NCBI GenBank assembly: GCA_036267635.1 | Contig: DATAVR010000047.1 | Coordinates: 62,001-126,000 of the forward strand | Direction of reading: 5' to 3' | Source of the DNA: JADGRB01 sp036267635 | GTDB lineage: Bacteria; Myxococcota_A; Polyangia; Fen-1088 | DNA: 64,000 nucleotides | Shown: piece after piece, positions 31,879 to 41,125 of the stretch | How the letters are laid out: the number at the start of each line of letters is the position of its first letter | How positions within the stretch are numbered: position 1 is the stretch's first letter | The notes under the pieces: model-generated | Databases searched by the model: none | What the model was told of the DNA's origin: nothing | What the model saw: the letters and a program-made list of their open reading frames with translations, nothing else | Made by a program: the position numbers and the translations under genes

Positions 31879-32011
31879 GAGCCAGCTAACGCTTCGCTGC
31901 CGCGGCGATCCCCTGTTCGAGCCGCGGCGAGCAGATCGGCGTTGCCGTCTGGCCGGTAGCCGGCGAGCTTGTGCTCGAAGTCGGGCAGCCGTTCGACGAA
32001 GCGCCCGGCCG

Positions 32012-35000
32012 CTAGGCCTCGACGGTGGCGGTCTGGTGCTCGACAGCGCGGTCGCGGCGGAGGCGATCGAGGTAGAGGTAGATGACCGGCGTCGAGAAGA
32101 GGTTCATGAGCTGCGAGACGCAGAGCCCGCCGACGATGGTGATTCCCAGCGGCTGCCGCAGCTCGGAGCCGGCGCCGAAGCCGATGGCCAGGGGGACCGC
32201 GCCGAACAGCGCCGCCAGCGTGGTCATCAAGATGGGCCGGAAGCGCAGCAGGCAGGCGCGGCGAATGGCTTCCGCCGGTTCGAGCCCTTCGCGCCGCTCG
32301 GCCTCCAGCGCGAAGTCGATCATCATGATGGCGTTCTTCTTCACGATCCCGAGCAACAGGACCACGCCGATGAGCGCGATGATGCTGAAGTCGGTGCGGA
32401 AGACAAACAGCGCCACCAGCGCCCCCAACGCGGCCGACGGCAGCGTGGAGAGGATGGTGATCGGGTGGACCAGGCTCTCGTACAGCATGCCGAGCACGAC
32501 GTAGACCACGAACAACGCGGCGGCGATGAGCCACGGCTCGCTCGACAAGGAGGCGCCGAACGCCTGCGCCGTCCCCTGGAAGCTGGCGCGCACGCCCGAG
32601 GGCAGGCCGATCTGGCGCGTCGCCGCGTCGACCACCTTGACCGCGTCGCCCAGCGCGGCGTTGGGCGCCAGGTTGAAAGAGAGCGTGGTGGCGGGAAACT
32701 GCCCCTGGTGCGTGACCGCCAGCGGCGTCGGCGTGGGCGTCACCCGGGCGATGCTCGGAAGCGGAACCAGCGCGCCCCCCGCACCGCGCACGTAGACGTG
32801 CACCAGCTGGTCGGGGCTGGCCTGTTGCTGGGGCGACGCCTCCAGCACGACGCGGTAGTAGTTCATCGGCGTGAACGACGTCGCCACCTGCCGCTGGCCG
32901 AAGGCATCGTAGAGCGTGTCGTCGACGGCCTGCAGGCTGATCCCCAGGCGGCTGGCGCTGTCACGGTCGACGTCGACCGACAGCATCAGGCCGGCGGTCT
33001 GCTGGTCGGTCGCCACGTCGCGGAGCTCCGGGAGGCTCTTGAGCTTGGTCAGCACCTTCGGGCCCCAGGCCTGGAGCTCGGCGAGGTCGGCGTCCTCGAG
33101 CGCGTACTGAAACTGCGTCCGCGACGAGCGACCGCCCATGCGCACGTCCTGAACGGACTGGAGAAACAGGGTGATGCCGGGGACCTTGGCCAGCTTGGGA
33201 CGCAGGCGGCCGATGATCTGGTCGGCGGTGCTCTTCCGTTTGTCGTAGTCCTTGAGGCTGATGAAGACGGTCCCCGTGTTGCCGGCGCCGCTCGAGCCCC
33301 CGACGAAGGCGATCGTGTGGTCGACGTCGGGATCCGCCTGGACGATCTGGTTCACCTTCTCTTGAGCGTGCCGCATCGCCTGCGAGGAGATGTCCTGCGA
33401 CGCCTCCGAAAACCCGGACAACATCCCGGTGTCCTGCTGCGGGAAGAGCCCCTTCGGAACTTTGATCGCCAGCAACACCGTCACCCCCAGCGTGGAGATG
33501 GTGAGGAGCAACATGAGCAGCGCGTGGCGCAGCACCCAGCGGAGCGCGCGGTCGTAGCCGCGCACCAGCGCCGCGAATCCACGTTCGGAGATGCGGGCGA
33601 ACCACCCGAGCTTGTTTTCGCTCACCGGTCGAAGTAGCCGGCCCGCCATCGTCGGCGTGACGGTCAGCGAGACGAGCGCCGAGATCGCCACGGCGACGCT
33701 CAGGGTGACGGCGAACTCGCGGAACAACCGCCCGATGATCCCTCCCATGAGCAAGATCGGGATGAACACCGCGATCAGCGACACGGTGATGGAGACGATG
33801 GTGAAGCCGATCTGGCGCGCCCCCTCCAGCGCCGCTTCGAGCGGTTGTTTTCCATCCTCGATGAGGCGAGCGATGTTCTCGGTGACGACGATGGCGTCGT
33901 CGACCACGAAGCCGGTCGAGATGGTCAGCGCCATCAGCGACAGGTTGTCGATGCTGTAGTCGAGCAGGTACATGACGCCGAACGTCCCCACCAGTGACAA
34001 CGGCACGGCGATGGAGGGGATGGCGGTGGCACGCGCGCTGCGCAGGAAGATGAAGACCACCGCCGTCACCAAGAAGACGCTCAGGATCAGCGTCCGCTCG
34101 ACGTCCCGGACCGAGGCGCGGATGGTGGTCGTGCGGTCGACGGCGATGTTCAGATCGATGGCCGGCGAGATCGACTGTTTGAGAAAGGGGAGGGCCTTCT
34201 TGACGCCTTCGATGGTGGACAGGATGTTGGCGCCGGGCTGGCGGCGGATGATCATGAGGACGCAGCGCTGGCCGTCGATCCAGCCGGCCAATCGGTTGTT
34301 CTCGACGTCGTCGAAGACGTTGGCCACGTCACCGAGTCGGATGATCGCGCCGTTCTGGGTCGACACGATCAGCTGGCGATAGGCGTCGGCCCCCAGCAGC
34401 TGATCGGTCGCGGCGATGTTGTAGGTGACGTTCGAGCCGGTCAGCGTCCCCTTCGGCTCGTTCGCCGTCGAGGAGGCGAGCGCCGCCCGGACGTCCTCGA
34501 GAGACATCCCGTGGCCAGCCAGCGCCTCCTGATCAATCTGGACGCGCACCGCAGGCTGCTGGCCGCCCCCGACGTACACCTGGCCGACCCCGTCGATCTG
34601 CGAGATCTTCTGGGCCAGCACGCTGTTGGCGGCGTCGAACACCTGCGCCAACTGCAGCGTCTTCGAGGTGAGGGAGAGGATCAGGATCGGCGAGTCGGCC
34701 GGGTTGACCTTGCGATAGTTGGGGAGGCTCGGCAGGTTGGGTGGGAGCTCGGAGAGCGAGGCGTTGATGGCGGCCTGCACGTCGCGCGCGGCGCCGGTGA
34801 TGTCGCGATCGAGATCGAACTGCAGGGTGATCGAGGTGGCGCCGAGGGTGTTGACCGAGGTCATCTCGGTCAGGCCGGCGATGCGGCCGAAGCGGCGCTC
34901 GAGCGGCGTCGCCACCGAGGAGGCCATGGTGTCGGGGCTGGCGCCGGGGAGCGCGCCCGAGACCTGGATGGTCGGGAAGTCGACGCGCGGGAGCGGTGCG

Positions 35001-35101
35001 ACGGGCAGGCTCCGATAGGCGACGAGCCCCGCCAGGATGACCGCTGCCGCAAGCAACGACGTGGCGATCGGCCGGCGGACGAACGGCGCCGAGATGTTCA
35101 T
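32012..35101 (-). CDS. mdtC: RND efflux permease, MdtC-like
   Basis: Inner-membrane proton-driven RND pump subunit, 1029 aa, full length. The N-terminus (PFVRRPIATSLLAAAVILAG, LPVAPLPRVDFPTIQV, LPGASPDTMASSVATPLER, GRIAGLTEMTS) matches MdtC more closely than AcrB. RND landmarks include SLVGTFGVMYLLDYSIDNLSL, STGFVVDDAIVVTENIARL with paired Asp in helix 4, FPQQDTGMLSG and GIVKKNAIMMIDFALEAERR. There is no CusA-type metal-binding pattern that I can identify. The ATG overlaps the stop of the mdtB-like gene by four bases. MdtB and MdtC form a heterotrimer in E. coli, so the two tandem permeases probably work together. Confidence 0.93.
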   Translation of the reverse strand: MNISAPFVRRPIATSLLAAAVILAGLVAYRSLPVAPLPRVDFPTIQVSGALPGASPDTMASSVATPLERRFGRIAGLTEMTSVNTLGATSITLQFDLDRDITGAARDVQAAINASLSELPPNLPSLPNYRKVNPADSPILILSLTSKTLQLAQVFDAANSVLAQKISQIDGVGQVYVGGGQQPAVRVQIDQEALAGHGMSLEDVRAALASSTANEPKGTLTGSNVTYNIAATDQLLGADAYRQLIVSTQNGAIIRLGDVANVFDDVENNRLAGWIDGQRCVLMIIRRQPGANILSTIEGVKKALPFLKQSISPAIDLNIAVDRTTTIRASVRDVERTLILSVFLVTAVVFIFLRSARATAIPSIAVPLSLVGTFGVMYLLDYSIDNLSLMALTISTGFVVDDAIVVTENIARLIEDGKQPLEAALEGARQIGFTIVSITVSLIAVFIPILLMGGIIGRLFREFAVTLSVAVAISALVSLTVTPTMAGRLLRPVSENKLGWFARISERGFAALVRGYDRALRWVLRHALLMLLLTISTLGVTVLLAIKVPKGLFPQQDTGMLSGFSEASQDISSQAMRHAQEKVNQIVQADPDVDHTIAFVGGSSGAGNTGTVFISLKDYDKRKSTADQIIGRLRPKLAKVPGITLFLQSVQDVRMGGRSSRTQFQYALEDADLAELQAWGPKVLTKLKSLPELRDVATDQQTAGLMLSVDVDRDSASRLGISLQAVDDTLYDAFGQRQVATSFTPMNYYRVVLEASPQQQASPDQLVHVYVRGAGGALVPLPSIARVTPTPTPLAVTHQGQFPATTLSFNLAPNAALGDAVKVVDAATRQIGLPSGVRASFQGTAQAFGASLSSEPWLIAAALFVVYVVLGMLYESLVHPITILSTLPSAALGALVALFVFRTDFSIIALIGVVLLLGIVKKNAIMMIDFALEAERREGLEPAEAIRRACLLRFRPILMTTLAALFGAVPLAIGFGAGSELRQPLGITIVGGLCVSQLMNLFSTPVIYLYLDRLRRDRAVEHQTATVEA

Positions 35102-38100
35102 GGCGTCTCGGGGGCCGGACCGCCGCGGACCGGCGCGGGAAGGTGGGGTCCGTCCTCCCTCTCGTGAGAAGTCTTCTTGCCGCGCCGAAAGTGCGCCGCC
35201 AGCCGCTCCATGTAGAGGTAGATGACCGGCGTGGTGAACAGCGTCAAGACCTGTGAGACGAGCAGGCCGCCGACGATGGTGATGCCGAGCGGCCGGCGCA
35301 GCTCGGCGCCGGTCCCGGTGCCGAGCGCCAGCGGGATGCCACCGAGCAGCGCCGCGATGGTGGTCATCATGATCGGCCGGAAGCGCAAGAGACAGGCCTG
35401 ATGGATCGCCTCACGGGGGGACTTGCCCTGCTCGCGCTCAGCCTCGAGCGCGAAGTCGATCATCATGATGGCGTTCTTCTTGACGATCCCGATGAGCAGG
35501 ACGATCCCGATGAGCGCGATGATGGAGAACTCGGAGCGGGTGATCAGCAGCGCCAGGAAGGCCCCCACGCCCGCCGAGGGAAGCGTCGAAAGGATCGTGA
35601 TGGGGTGGATATAGCTTTCATAGAGCACGCCGAGCACGATGTAGACCGTGATGATGGCGGCGAGGATGAGGAGCGGCTCGGTCGAAAGAGAGTCGCCGAA
35701 CGCGGCGGCGGCGCCCTGGAAGTCGGCGTGCAGGCCGACCGGCGCGCCCATCCCCGCCACCGCCTCCTTGATCGCCTGCACGGCGTCGCCCAGCGCCGCG
35801 CGCGGCGCCAGATTGAAGGAGAGCGTGACCGCCGGGAATTGCCCCTCGTGCGCGATGGAGACCGCCGCCTGGGTCCGCTCGAAGTGCACGAACGCGCTGA
35901 GCGGCACCGAGTCGCCTGTCGTCGCCCGCATGTAGATCTGGCTGAGCCCGTTGGGGTTCGACTGGTACTCGGGCGACACTTCGAGGATGACGCGGTAGAG
36001 GTTGAGCTGGGTGAAGATGGTCGACACCGGGCGCTGTCCGAAGGCGTCGTACAGCGTGTCGTCGATGGCCTGGGCGGTGATCCCCAGCCGTGAGGCGGTG
36101 TCGCGGTCGATGACCAGCGTCATCTGCAACGCGCCGTTCTGCTGATCGCTCGCGACGTCGGTCAGCTCGGGGATCTGCTTCAGGCGGGCCAGAACCTGGG
36201 GCGCCCAGGCCGCGAGCTCGCTCGGGTCGGCGTCCTCGATCGTGTACTGGTATTGCGTGCGGCTCACCTGGCTGGAGAGCTGGAGATCTTGCACCGCCTG
36301 CAGATAGACGGTGATGCCGATGACCTGGGTCAGCTTGGCGCTCAGCCGATCGATGATCTCTTGCGCGCCCGACTTTCGCTGCTCGCGGTTCTTGAGGGTG
36401 ATCGAGAGCCGCCCGCTGGAGAGGGTCGGGTTGGTGCCGTCGGCGCCGATGAACGAGGCGACATTGTCGACGTCGGGGTCGACGCGGATGACGTCGACCA
36501 CTGACTGCTGAAGGTTCATCATGGCCGGGAACGAGGTGTCGATCGGCGCCTCGGTGATCCCCAGCAGGAGGCCGGTGTCCTGTTGCGGGAAGAGTCCCTT
36601 TGGGATGACGACCGCCAGGAAGAACGTCAGGGCGACGGTCGCCACCGTCGCCGCCAGCGTCAGCGCCTGGTGGTTGAGCACCCAGCCGAGGCCGCGGTCG
36701 TAGACCTTCACCATCCAGTCGAAGGCCGCCTCGGAGGCGCGGGCGACCCGCCCTTCGTCCTCTTTGCGGATCGGGCGCAGGATGTGACCGCACATCATCG
36801 CGGTGAGCGTGAGCGAGATGATCGCAGAGGCGACGATGGCGGTGCTGAGCGTGACCGCGAACTCGCGGAACAGCCGTCCGATGATCCCGCCCATGAACAA
36901 GAGCGGGATGAGGACCGCCACCAGCGAGACGGTCAGCGACACGATGGTGAAGCCGATCTGCTTCGAGCCTTTGAGCGCCGCAAGAAAAGGGGCGTCCCCC
37001 TCCTCGATGTGCCGCGCGATGTTCTCGATCATGACGATGGCGTCGTCGACCACGAACCCGGTCGAGATCGTCAACGCCATCAGCGTCAGGTTGTTGAGGC
37101 TGTAGCCGAGGAACAGCATCACGCCGAAGGTGGCGATCAACGACAGCGGCACCGCGACGCCGGGGATGATGGTGGCGCGCACGGTGCGCAAAAACAGATA
37201 GATGACCGCCACCACCAGGATCATGGTCAAGAGCAGCGTGAACTCGACGTCGCGCACCGAGGCGCGCACCGTCTCGGTGCGATCGGAGAGGATGTCGACC
37301 TTGATCCCCTGCGGCAGCGACGCCTCGAGGCGCGGCAACAGCGCCTTGACCCGCTCGGCGACCTCGATGAGGTTGGCCCCCGGCTGGCGCTGGACGTTGA
37401 GGATCACCGCCGGGTGCTCGTTGGCCCAACCGGCCAGCTGCGCGTTCTCCACGCCGTCGAGCACCTTGGCCACGTCGGAGAGGCGCACCACCGCGCCGTT
37501 CTGGTAGGCGAGCACCAGCGGCTTGTACCCCTCGGCCGAGGGCAGCTGGTCGTTGGCCGACACCAGGTAGTTCTGGCGCGGGCCGTCGAGGTTCCCCTTT
37601 GGCTGGTTGACGTTGGCCAGCGCCAGCACCGAGCGCACGTCCTCGAGCCCGAGGCCGCGCCCGGCCAGCGCCACCGGATCGACCTGCACCCGCACCGCCG
37701 GGCGCTGTCCGCCGTTGAGGGTCACGAGGCCCACGCCCGAGACCTGCGACAGCTTCTGCGCCAGGATCGAGTCGGCGTAGTCATCGACCACCGACAGCTG
37801 CGTGGTGTCGGAGCGGACCGCCAGCGAGATGACCGGCACGTCGGCCGGGTTGCTCTTGCTATAGGTCGGCGGTGTCGGCAACGTGCGCGGCAGCAGGTTC
37901 GACGCCGCGTTGATCGCCGCCTGCACGTCCTGCTCGGCCGAGTCGATGTCGCGGTCGAGGGTGAACTGCAGCGTGATCTGCGAGCTGGCGGCGCTCGAGA
38001 CGGAGGTGAGGTGCGCCAGCGACGGGATCTGGCCGAGCTGCCGCTCGAGCGGTGTCGTCACCGCCGAGACCATCGTGTCGGCGCTGGCGCCCGGCAGGAT

Positions 38101-38247
38101 CGTCGACACCACGATCGTCGGGTAGTCGACCTGCGGCAGCGCCGAGACCGGCAGCTGGTTGTAGGCGGCGACCCCGGCGACCGCTACGCCGATCATCAGC
38201 AGCGCGGTGCCGACGGGGCGCCGGATGAACAGCTCGGAAACGTTCAC
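35098..38247 (-). CDS. mdtB: RND efflux permease, MdtB-like
   Basis: First of two tandem RND permeases, 1049 aa. The start (SELFIRRPVGTALLMIGVAVAG, LPVSALPQVDYPTIVV, LPGASADTMVSAVTTPLERQ, LLPRTLPTPPTYSKSNPADVPV) matches MdtB. Helix 4 carries STGFVVDDAIVMIENIARHIEEG with the proton-relay Asp pair, and the C-terminal repeat has GIVKKNAIMMIDFALEAEREQGK. It ends in a 35-residue basic, Pro-rich cytoplasmic tail. Both ends overlap the neighbouring genes by four bases, so OMF, adaptor and both pumps are co-translated. Confidence 0.93.
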   Translation of the reverse strand: MNVSELFIRRPVGTALLMIGVAVAGVAAYNQLPVSALPQVDYPTIVVSTILPGASADTMVSAVTTPLERQLGQIPSLAHLTSVSSAASSQITLQFTLDRDIDSAEQDVQAAINAASNLLPRTLPTPPTYSKSNPADVPVISLAVRSDTTQLSVVDDYADSILAQKLSQVSGVGLVTLNGGQRPAVRVQVDPVALAGRGLGLEDVRSVLALANVNQPKGNLDGPRQNYLVSANDQLPSAEGYKPLVLAYQNGAVVRLSDVAKVLDGVENAQLAGWANEHPAVILNVQRQPGANLIEVAERVKALLPRLEASLPQGIKVDILSDRTETVRASVRDVEFTLLLTMILVVAVIYLFLRTVRATIIPGVAVPLSLIATFGVMLFLGYSLNNLTLMALTISTGFVVDDAIVMIENIARHIEEGDAPFLAALKGSKQIGFTIVSLTVSLVAVLIPLLFMGGIIGRLFREFAVTLSTAIVASAIISLTLTAMMCGHILRPIRKEDEGRVARASEAAFDWMVKVYDRGLGWVLNHQALTLAATVATVALTFFLAVVIPKGLFPQQDTGLLLGITEAPIDTSFPAMMNLQQSVVDVIRVDPDVDNVASFIGADGTNPTLSSGRLSITLKNREQRKSGAQEIIDRLSAKLTQVIGITVYLQAVQDLQLSSQVSRTQYQYTIEDADPSELAAWAPQVLARLKQIPELTDVASDQQNGALQMTLVIDRDTASRLGITAQAIDDTLYDAFGQRPVSTIFTQLNLYRVILEVSPEYQSNPNGLSQIYMRATTGDSVPLSAFVHFERTQAAVSIAHEGQFPAVTLSFNLAPRAALGDAVQAIKEAVAGMGAPVGLHADFQGAAAAFGDSLSTEPLLILAAIITVYIVLGVLYESYIHPITILSTLPSAGVGAFLALLITRSEFSIIALIGIVLLIGIVKKNAIMMIDFALEAEREQGKSPREAIHQACLLRFRPIMMTTIAALLGGIPLALGTGTGAELRRPLGITIVGGLLVSQVLTLFTTPVIYLYMERLAAHFRRGKKTSHEREDGPHLPAPVRGGPAPETP

Positions 38248-39494
38248 TGGGGCGCCTTCTTGCCCCCGTGTCGCTTGCCCGCGCCGGGCGCTCCGCCGGT
38301 GCCCGCGCCGCTCGTGTCGCCGGTCGGATTTCCCGCGCCGGTCGGTTTGCCCGCGCCGGACGGCGATTCGCGGAGCGCGAGCTTGGCCCCCGGCCGCAGC
38401 AGGCTCTGCCCCTCGCGCACGACCTTCTCGCCGTCCGCCAGCCCCTGCGAGATGAGCGCGTCTTCCCCTTCGATGCGTTCGACGACGACGGTGCGCAGCT
38501 CGGCTTGGTCCCCCTTGGCGACGTAGACGAACGATCCTTGCGGGCCGCGTTGCACCGCCACCGCCGGGATCACCAGCGCCCCTTTGCGCACCGTCAACCG
38601 CAGCCGCGCCTTGACGAACTGGTTTGGCCAGAGCGCGCGCTCTGGATTGGGAAAGATCGCCTTCAACCGCATGGTCGCGGTGCCCTGGTTGATCTGGTTG
38701 TCAATCAGCTCCAGCGTCCCCGTGCCGAGCAGCTGCGCGCCGTCACGGCTGCGCGCCTCGACCGGCAGGGCCCCCGCCGCCTGCTGCTTCGCCACGTCCG
38801 GCAGATCGTCCTGCGGCAGCGTGAACAGCACCGCGATCGGTTCCATCTGCGTCACCACCACGATGCCGCTGGCGTCGGCGGCGTGGACGATGTTTCCTTG
38901 GTCGATCAGCCGCACGCCGGTGATGCCGTCGATGGGCGATTTGATGCGCGCGTAGTCGAGCTGCAGCTTGGCGTTCTCGATCGTGGCGTGGTCGTTCTGC
39001 ACCGTGCCGGTGAGCTGATCGACGAGCGCCCGCTGATCGTCGATCTGCTGCTGCGGCAACAGATGTTGCCCGCCGACCGCTTCGTAACGATCGAGATCGC
39101 GCTTGGCGCCGTCGAGCTGCGCCTGATCACGGGTCAGCGCCGCCTGGCCTTGATGCAACAGGATCTCGAACGGGCGCGGATCGACCTCGGCGATGATCTC
39201 GTTGTGTTTGACCGCTTGCCCCTCCCGGAAGACGACCTTGTCGAGCCGTCCGTCGACCTGGGATCTGACGTTGACCGTCTTGTAGGCGGTCACGGTGCCG
39301 AGCCCCTCGAGAAAGATCGGCACGTCGCGCGTAACCGCCGCGGCGACCAGCACCGGGATCGCGCGATCGGCGCCTCCGCCCGCCTTGGCGCCCGGCGCCG
39401 CCGCCTGCCCCTTCCCACATCCGGCGGTCGTCAAAGCGGACGCGAGCGCCAGAGCCCACCAAGATCGTCTCCCTGTTGTCGCGTTCGCGGTCAT
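38244..39494 (-). CDS. mdtA: RND efflux periplasmic adaptor, MdtA-like
   Basis: Membrane fusion protein of 416 aa linking the RND pumps to the outer-membrane channel. A lipobox-like N-terminus (ALALASALTTAGCGKG) is followed by the biotinyl/lipoyl half-motif (TVNVRSQVDGRLDKVVFREGQAVKHNEIIAEVDPRPF), an alpha-hairpin (about residues 100-165) and the second lipoyl half (IKSPIDGITGVRLIDQGNIVHAADASGIVVV), then beta-barrel and membrane-proximal domains (LWPNQFVKARLRLTVRKGALVIP). The C-terminal tail is Gly/Ala/Lys-rich. Four-base overlaps on both sides place it in the middle of the operon. Confidence 0.94.
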   Translation of the reverse strand: MTANATTGRRSWWALALASALTTAGCGKGQAAAPGAKAGGGADRAIPVLVAAAVTRDVPIFLEGLGTVTAYKTVNVRSQVDGRLDKVVFREGQAVKHNEIIAEVDPRPFEILLHQGQAALTRDQAQLDGAKRDLDRYEAVGGQHLLPQQQIDDQRALVDQLTGTVQNDHATIENAKLQLDYARIKSPIDGITGVRLIDQGNIVHAADASGIVVVTQMEPIAVLFTLPQDDLPDVAKQQAAGALPVEARSRDGAQLLGTGTLELIDNQINQGTATMRLKAIFPNPERALWPNQFVKARLRLTVRKGALVIPAVAVQRGPQGSFVYVAKGDQAELRTVVVERIEGEDALISQGLADGEKVVREGQSLLRPGAKLALRESPSGAGKPTGAGNPTGDTSGAGTGGAPGAGKRHGGKKAPQ

Positions 39495-40882
39495 TGGTCC
39501 CCCAAAGCGGCCAGCAGCTGCGCGCGCGCCGCCGCCAGGTTGAACTTCGCTTGCACGACCTGCGCCTCGGCCGTGGTGTAGGCCACCTGCGCGTCGCCCA
39601 GCTCGACCGCGCTTCCGAGACCGTGCTCGTAGCGCTTCTCGGCCAGCGTCAGCTGGCTGCGCGCGTTGACCAGCGCCTCGTCGGAGGCGCCGATGGTCGC
39701 CGTGGCCGCCTGCACCCCGAGTCGCCCCTGCTCGACGTCGACCTGCACCTGGAGCCGCAACGCCTGCTCCTGGCCGGTCAGGTTCTGCAGTGTCCCTTTG
39801 GCCTCGCGCACCTGTCCACGCGTCAGCCCCCCCTGCAGGATGTTCCAGGTGAGGCCGAGGCCGACGTACCAGTTCGGCGCGAGCGAATCGATGGCCACGC
39901 CGGTGTCGGAGAGGTTGGCGATGGCGCTCAAGCTGGGGCCGTAGGCGCCGTTGACCGATTTGACCGTCAGCTCTTGCGCGTGCCTCTGATTGATCAAGTT
40001 GGCCAGCTCGGGGCGATTTTTCTCCGCGTGCTCGACCAGCGGCGCGGGCGGGCCACCCTCACCGGTGATGGGTGGGATCTCCTGGTCGGAGAGCGCGTAC
40101 TGCTCGCTGACCGGGACGCCCATCGCCTGCGAGAGCTGCGCCTCCGAGACCACGAAGTTGTTGCGCGCCGTCACCAGCTGCACCTTGGCGTTGGCCAGCG
40201 CCGTCATGACGGTCGCGAGGTTGATGTCCGGCTGGATGCCGGTGCGGACGAACGCCTGCGTCTGCTCCACGTGCTTCTCCTGGTTGCGCACCGTCTCTTC
40301 GGCGACGGCCACCAGATCGCGGTTGGCCCGGGCCGTGAAATAGGCGCGCCGGACGTTGAGCAAGGTCTGCAACGTGGCGGTGCGCGTGTTGTCGCCCGCG
40401 GCGTCGCGGCTGGCGCCGGCCGAGGCCCACCTGTTGCTAGTCTGGCCGAAGTCATAGATGAGCTGACTGGCGCCGGCGTTGAATTGGTAGAAGTTGAACT
40501 TGGGATCCCAGCCGATCGGCGTGGATCCGGCCATGACGGTGGTTCCCATGCCCCCCCCCGCGCCGGAGGTGGTGAGGGTCTGGGGCAGCGTGCCTGGGCG
40601 CGCGGCGAAGTTGCCGGTCGAACGCTCGTAGGTTCCAGTCAGGGTGACCTGAGGCAGGTAGCCGGCGCGCGCCTCCTCGACGCGCCCCTCGGCCGCCTCC
40701 TGCAGACCGCGCGCGGCCAGCACATTCGGCTGATTTTGCAGCGCGGTCTGCTCTGCCTGGTGAAGCGTCAACGCCGTCGGTGCGCCGGTGGTGTCGGCGC
40801 CGTCGTCCGCGGCGCGCGCGCCGACGAAGATCCCGACCATCACCAGCGGGATGATCAGGAGGGCGAGCGAGCGGGGCGGCAT
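39491..40882 (-). CDS. TolC-family outer-membrane efflux channel
   Basis: Outer-membrane factor of a tripartite efflux system, 463 aa. The signal peptide is MPPRSLALLIIPLVMVGIFVGARA. Two homologous halves show OEP helices: LTLHQAEQTALQNQPNVLAARG and GYLPQVTLTGTYERSTG in the first, and HAEKNRPELANLINQRHAQELTV, GAYGPSLSAIANLSDTG in the second, with YEHGLGSAVELGDAQVAYTTAEAQVV near the end. The ATG at 40882 gives a clean signal peptide; the open frame further upstream does not look coding. It is first in the efflux operon and lies about 59 bases downstream of a sigma-54 promoter motif. Confidence 0.93.
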   Translation of the reverse strand: MPPRSLALLIIPLVMVGIFVGARAADDGADTTGAPTALTLHQAEQTALQNQPNVLAARGLQEAAEGRVEEARAGYLPQVTLTGTYERSTGNFAARPGTLPQTLTTSGAGGGMGTTVMAGSTPIGWDPKFNFYQFNAGASQLIYDFGQTSNRWASAGASRDAAGDNTRTATLQTLLNVRRAYFTARANRDLVAVAEETVRNQEKHVEQTQAFVRTGIQPDINLATVMTALANAKVQLVTARNNFVVSEAQLSQAMGVPVSEQYALSDQEIPPITGEGGPPAPLVEHAEKNRPELANLINQRHAQELTVKSVNGAYGPSLSAIANLSDTGVAIDSLAPNWYVGLGLTWNILQGGLTRGQVREAKGTLQNLTGQEQALRLQVQVDVEQGRLGVQAATATIGASDEALVNARSQLTLAEKRYEHGLGSAVELGDAQVAYTTAEAQVVQAKFNLAAARAQLLAALGDQ

Positions 40883-40940
40883 GGGCGGCGAGATTAGCTT
40901 CAAGATCGGCGGAGCGGTACAGCTCCAGCTGCGCCACCCT

Positions 40941-40956
40941 CGCAACTTCCGGGCCA
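40941..40956 (-). promoter_or_regulatory. Sigma-54 promoter for the efflux operon
   Basis: On the minus strand the sequence reads TGGCCCGGAAGTTGCG: a -24 element TGGCCC(G) and a -12 element TTGCG with exactly ten bases between GG and GC. Transcription would start near 40930, about 48 bases before the OMF start codon. The divergent genes encode a GAFTGA-bearing NtrC-type activator and its kinase, which supports the assignment. Confidence 0.75.
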
Positions 40957-41015
40957 TTGACGAGGCGTTCCGAGATGCGCCTTGGCGCCCTGGCAACGCG
41001 GATCCGGCGGCGGTA

Positions 41016-41041
41016 ACCTGTACCGATTCTGGACACCTGTA
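41016..41041. promoter_or_regulatory. Direct repeat ACCTGTA x2, candidate enhancer site
   Basis: ACCTGTA occurs at 41016-41022 and 41035-41041, with GGTA/TACC symmetry inside the first copy. The pair lies about 85-110 bases upstream of the predicted sigma-54 transcription start at 40930, the usual distance for NtrC-type activator binding. It is also just upstream of the kinase gene, allowing autoregulation. Confidence 0.4.
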
Positions 41042-41125
41042 GGAGGTTGAGGCAGCTCGCGCGGGCGCCGAAGGCGTCGGCGCTGGGAAAATCAGGCGGT
41101 ATCGCGCTTGCTTGACGAGGAGCGC

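Noticed and set aside
32012..39494. Heavy-metal (CusA/CzcA) type RND system
   Set aside because: Both permeases align by eye with MdtB and MdtC signatures, two permeases occur in tandem as in MdtBC, and I see no metal-export motif or metal chaperone gene.
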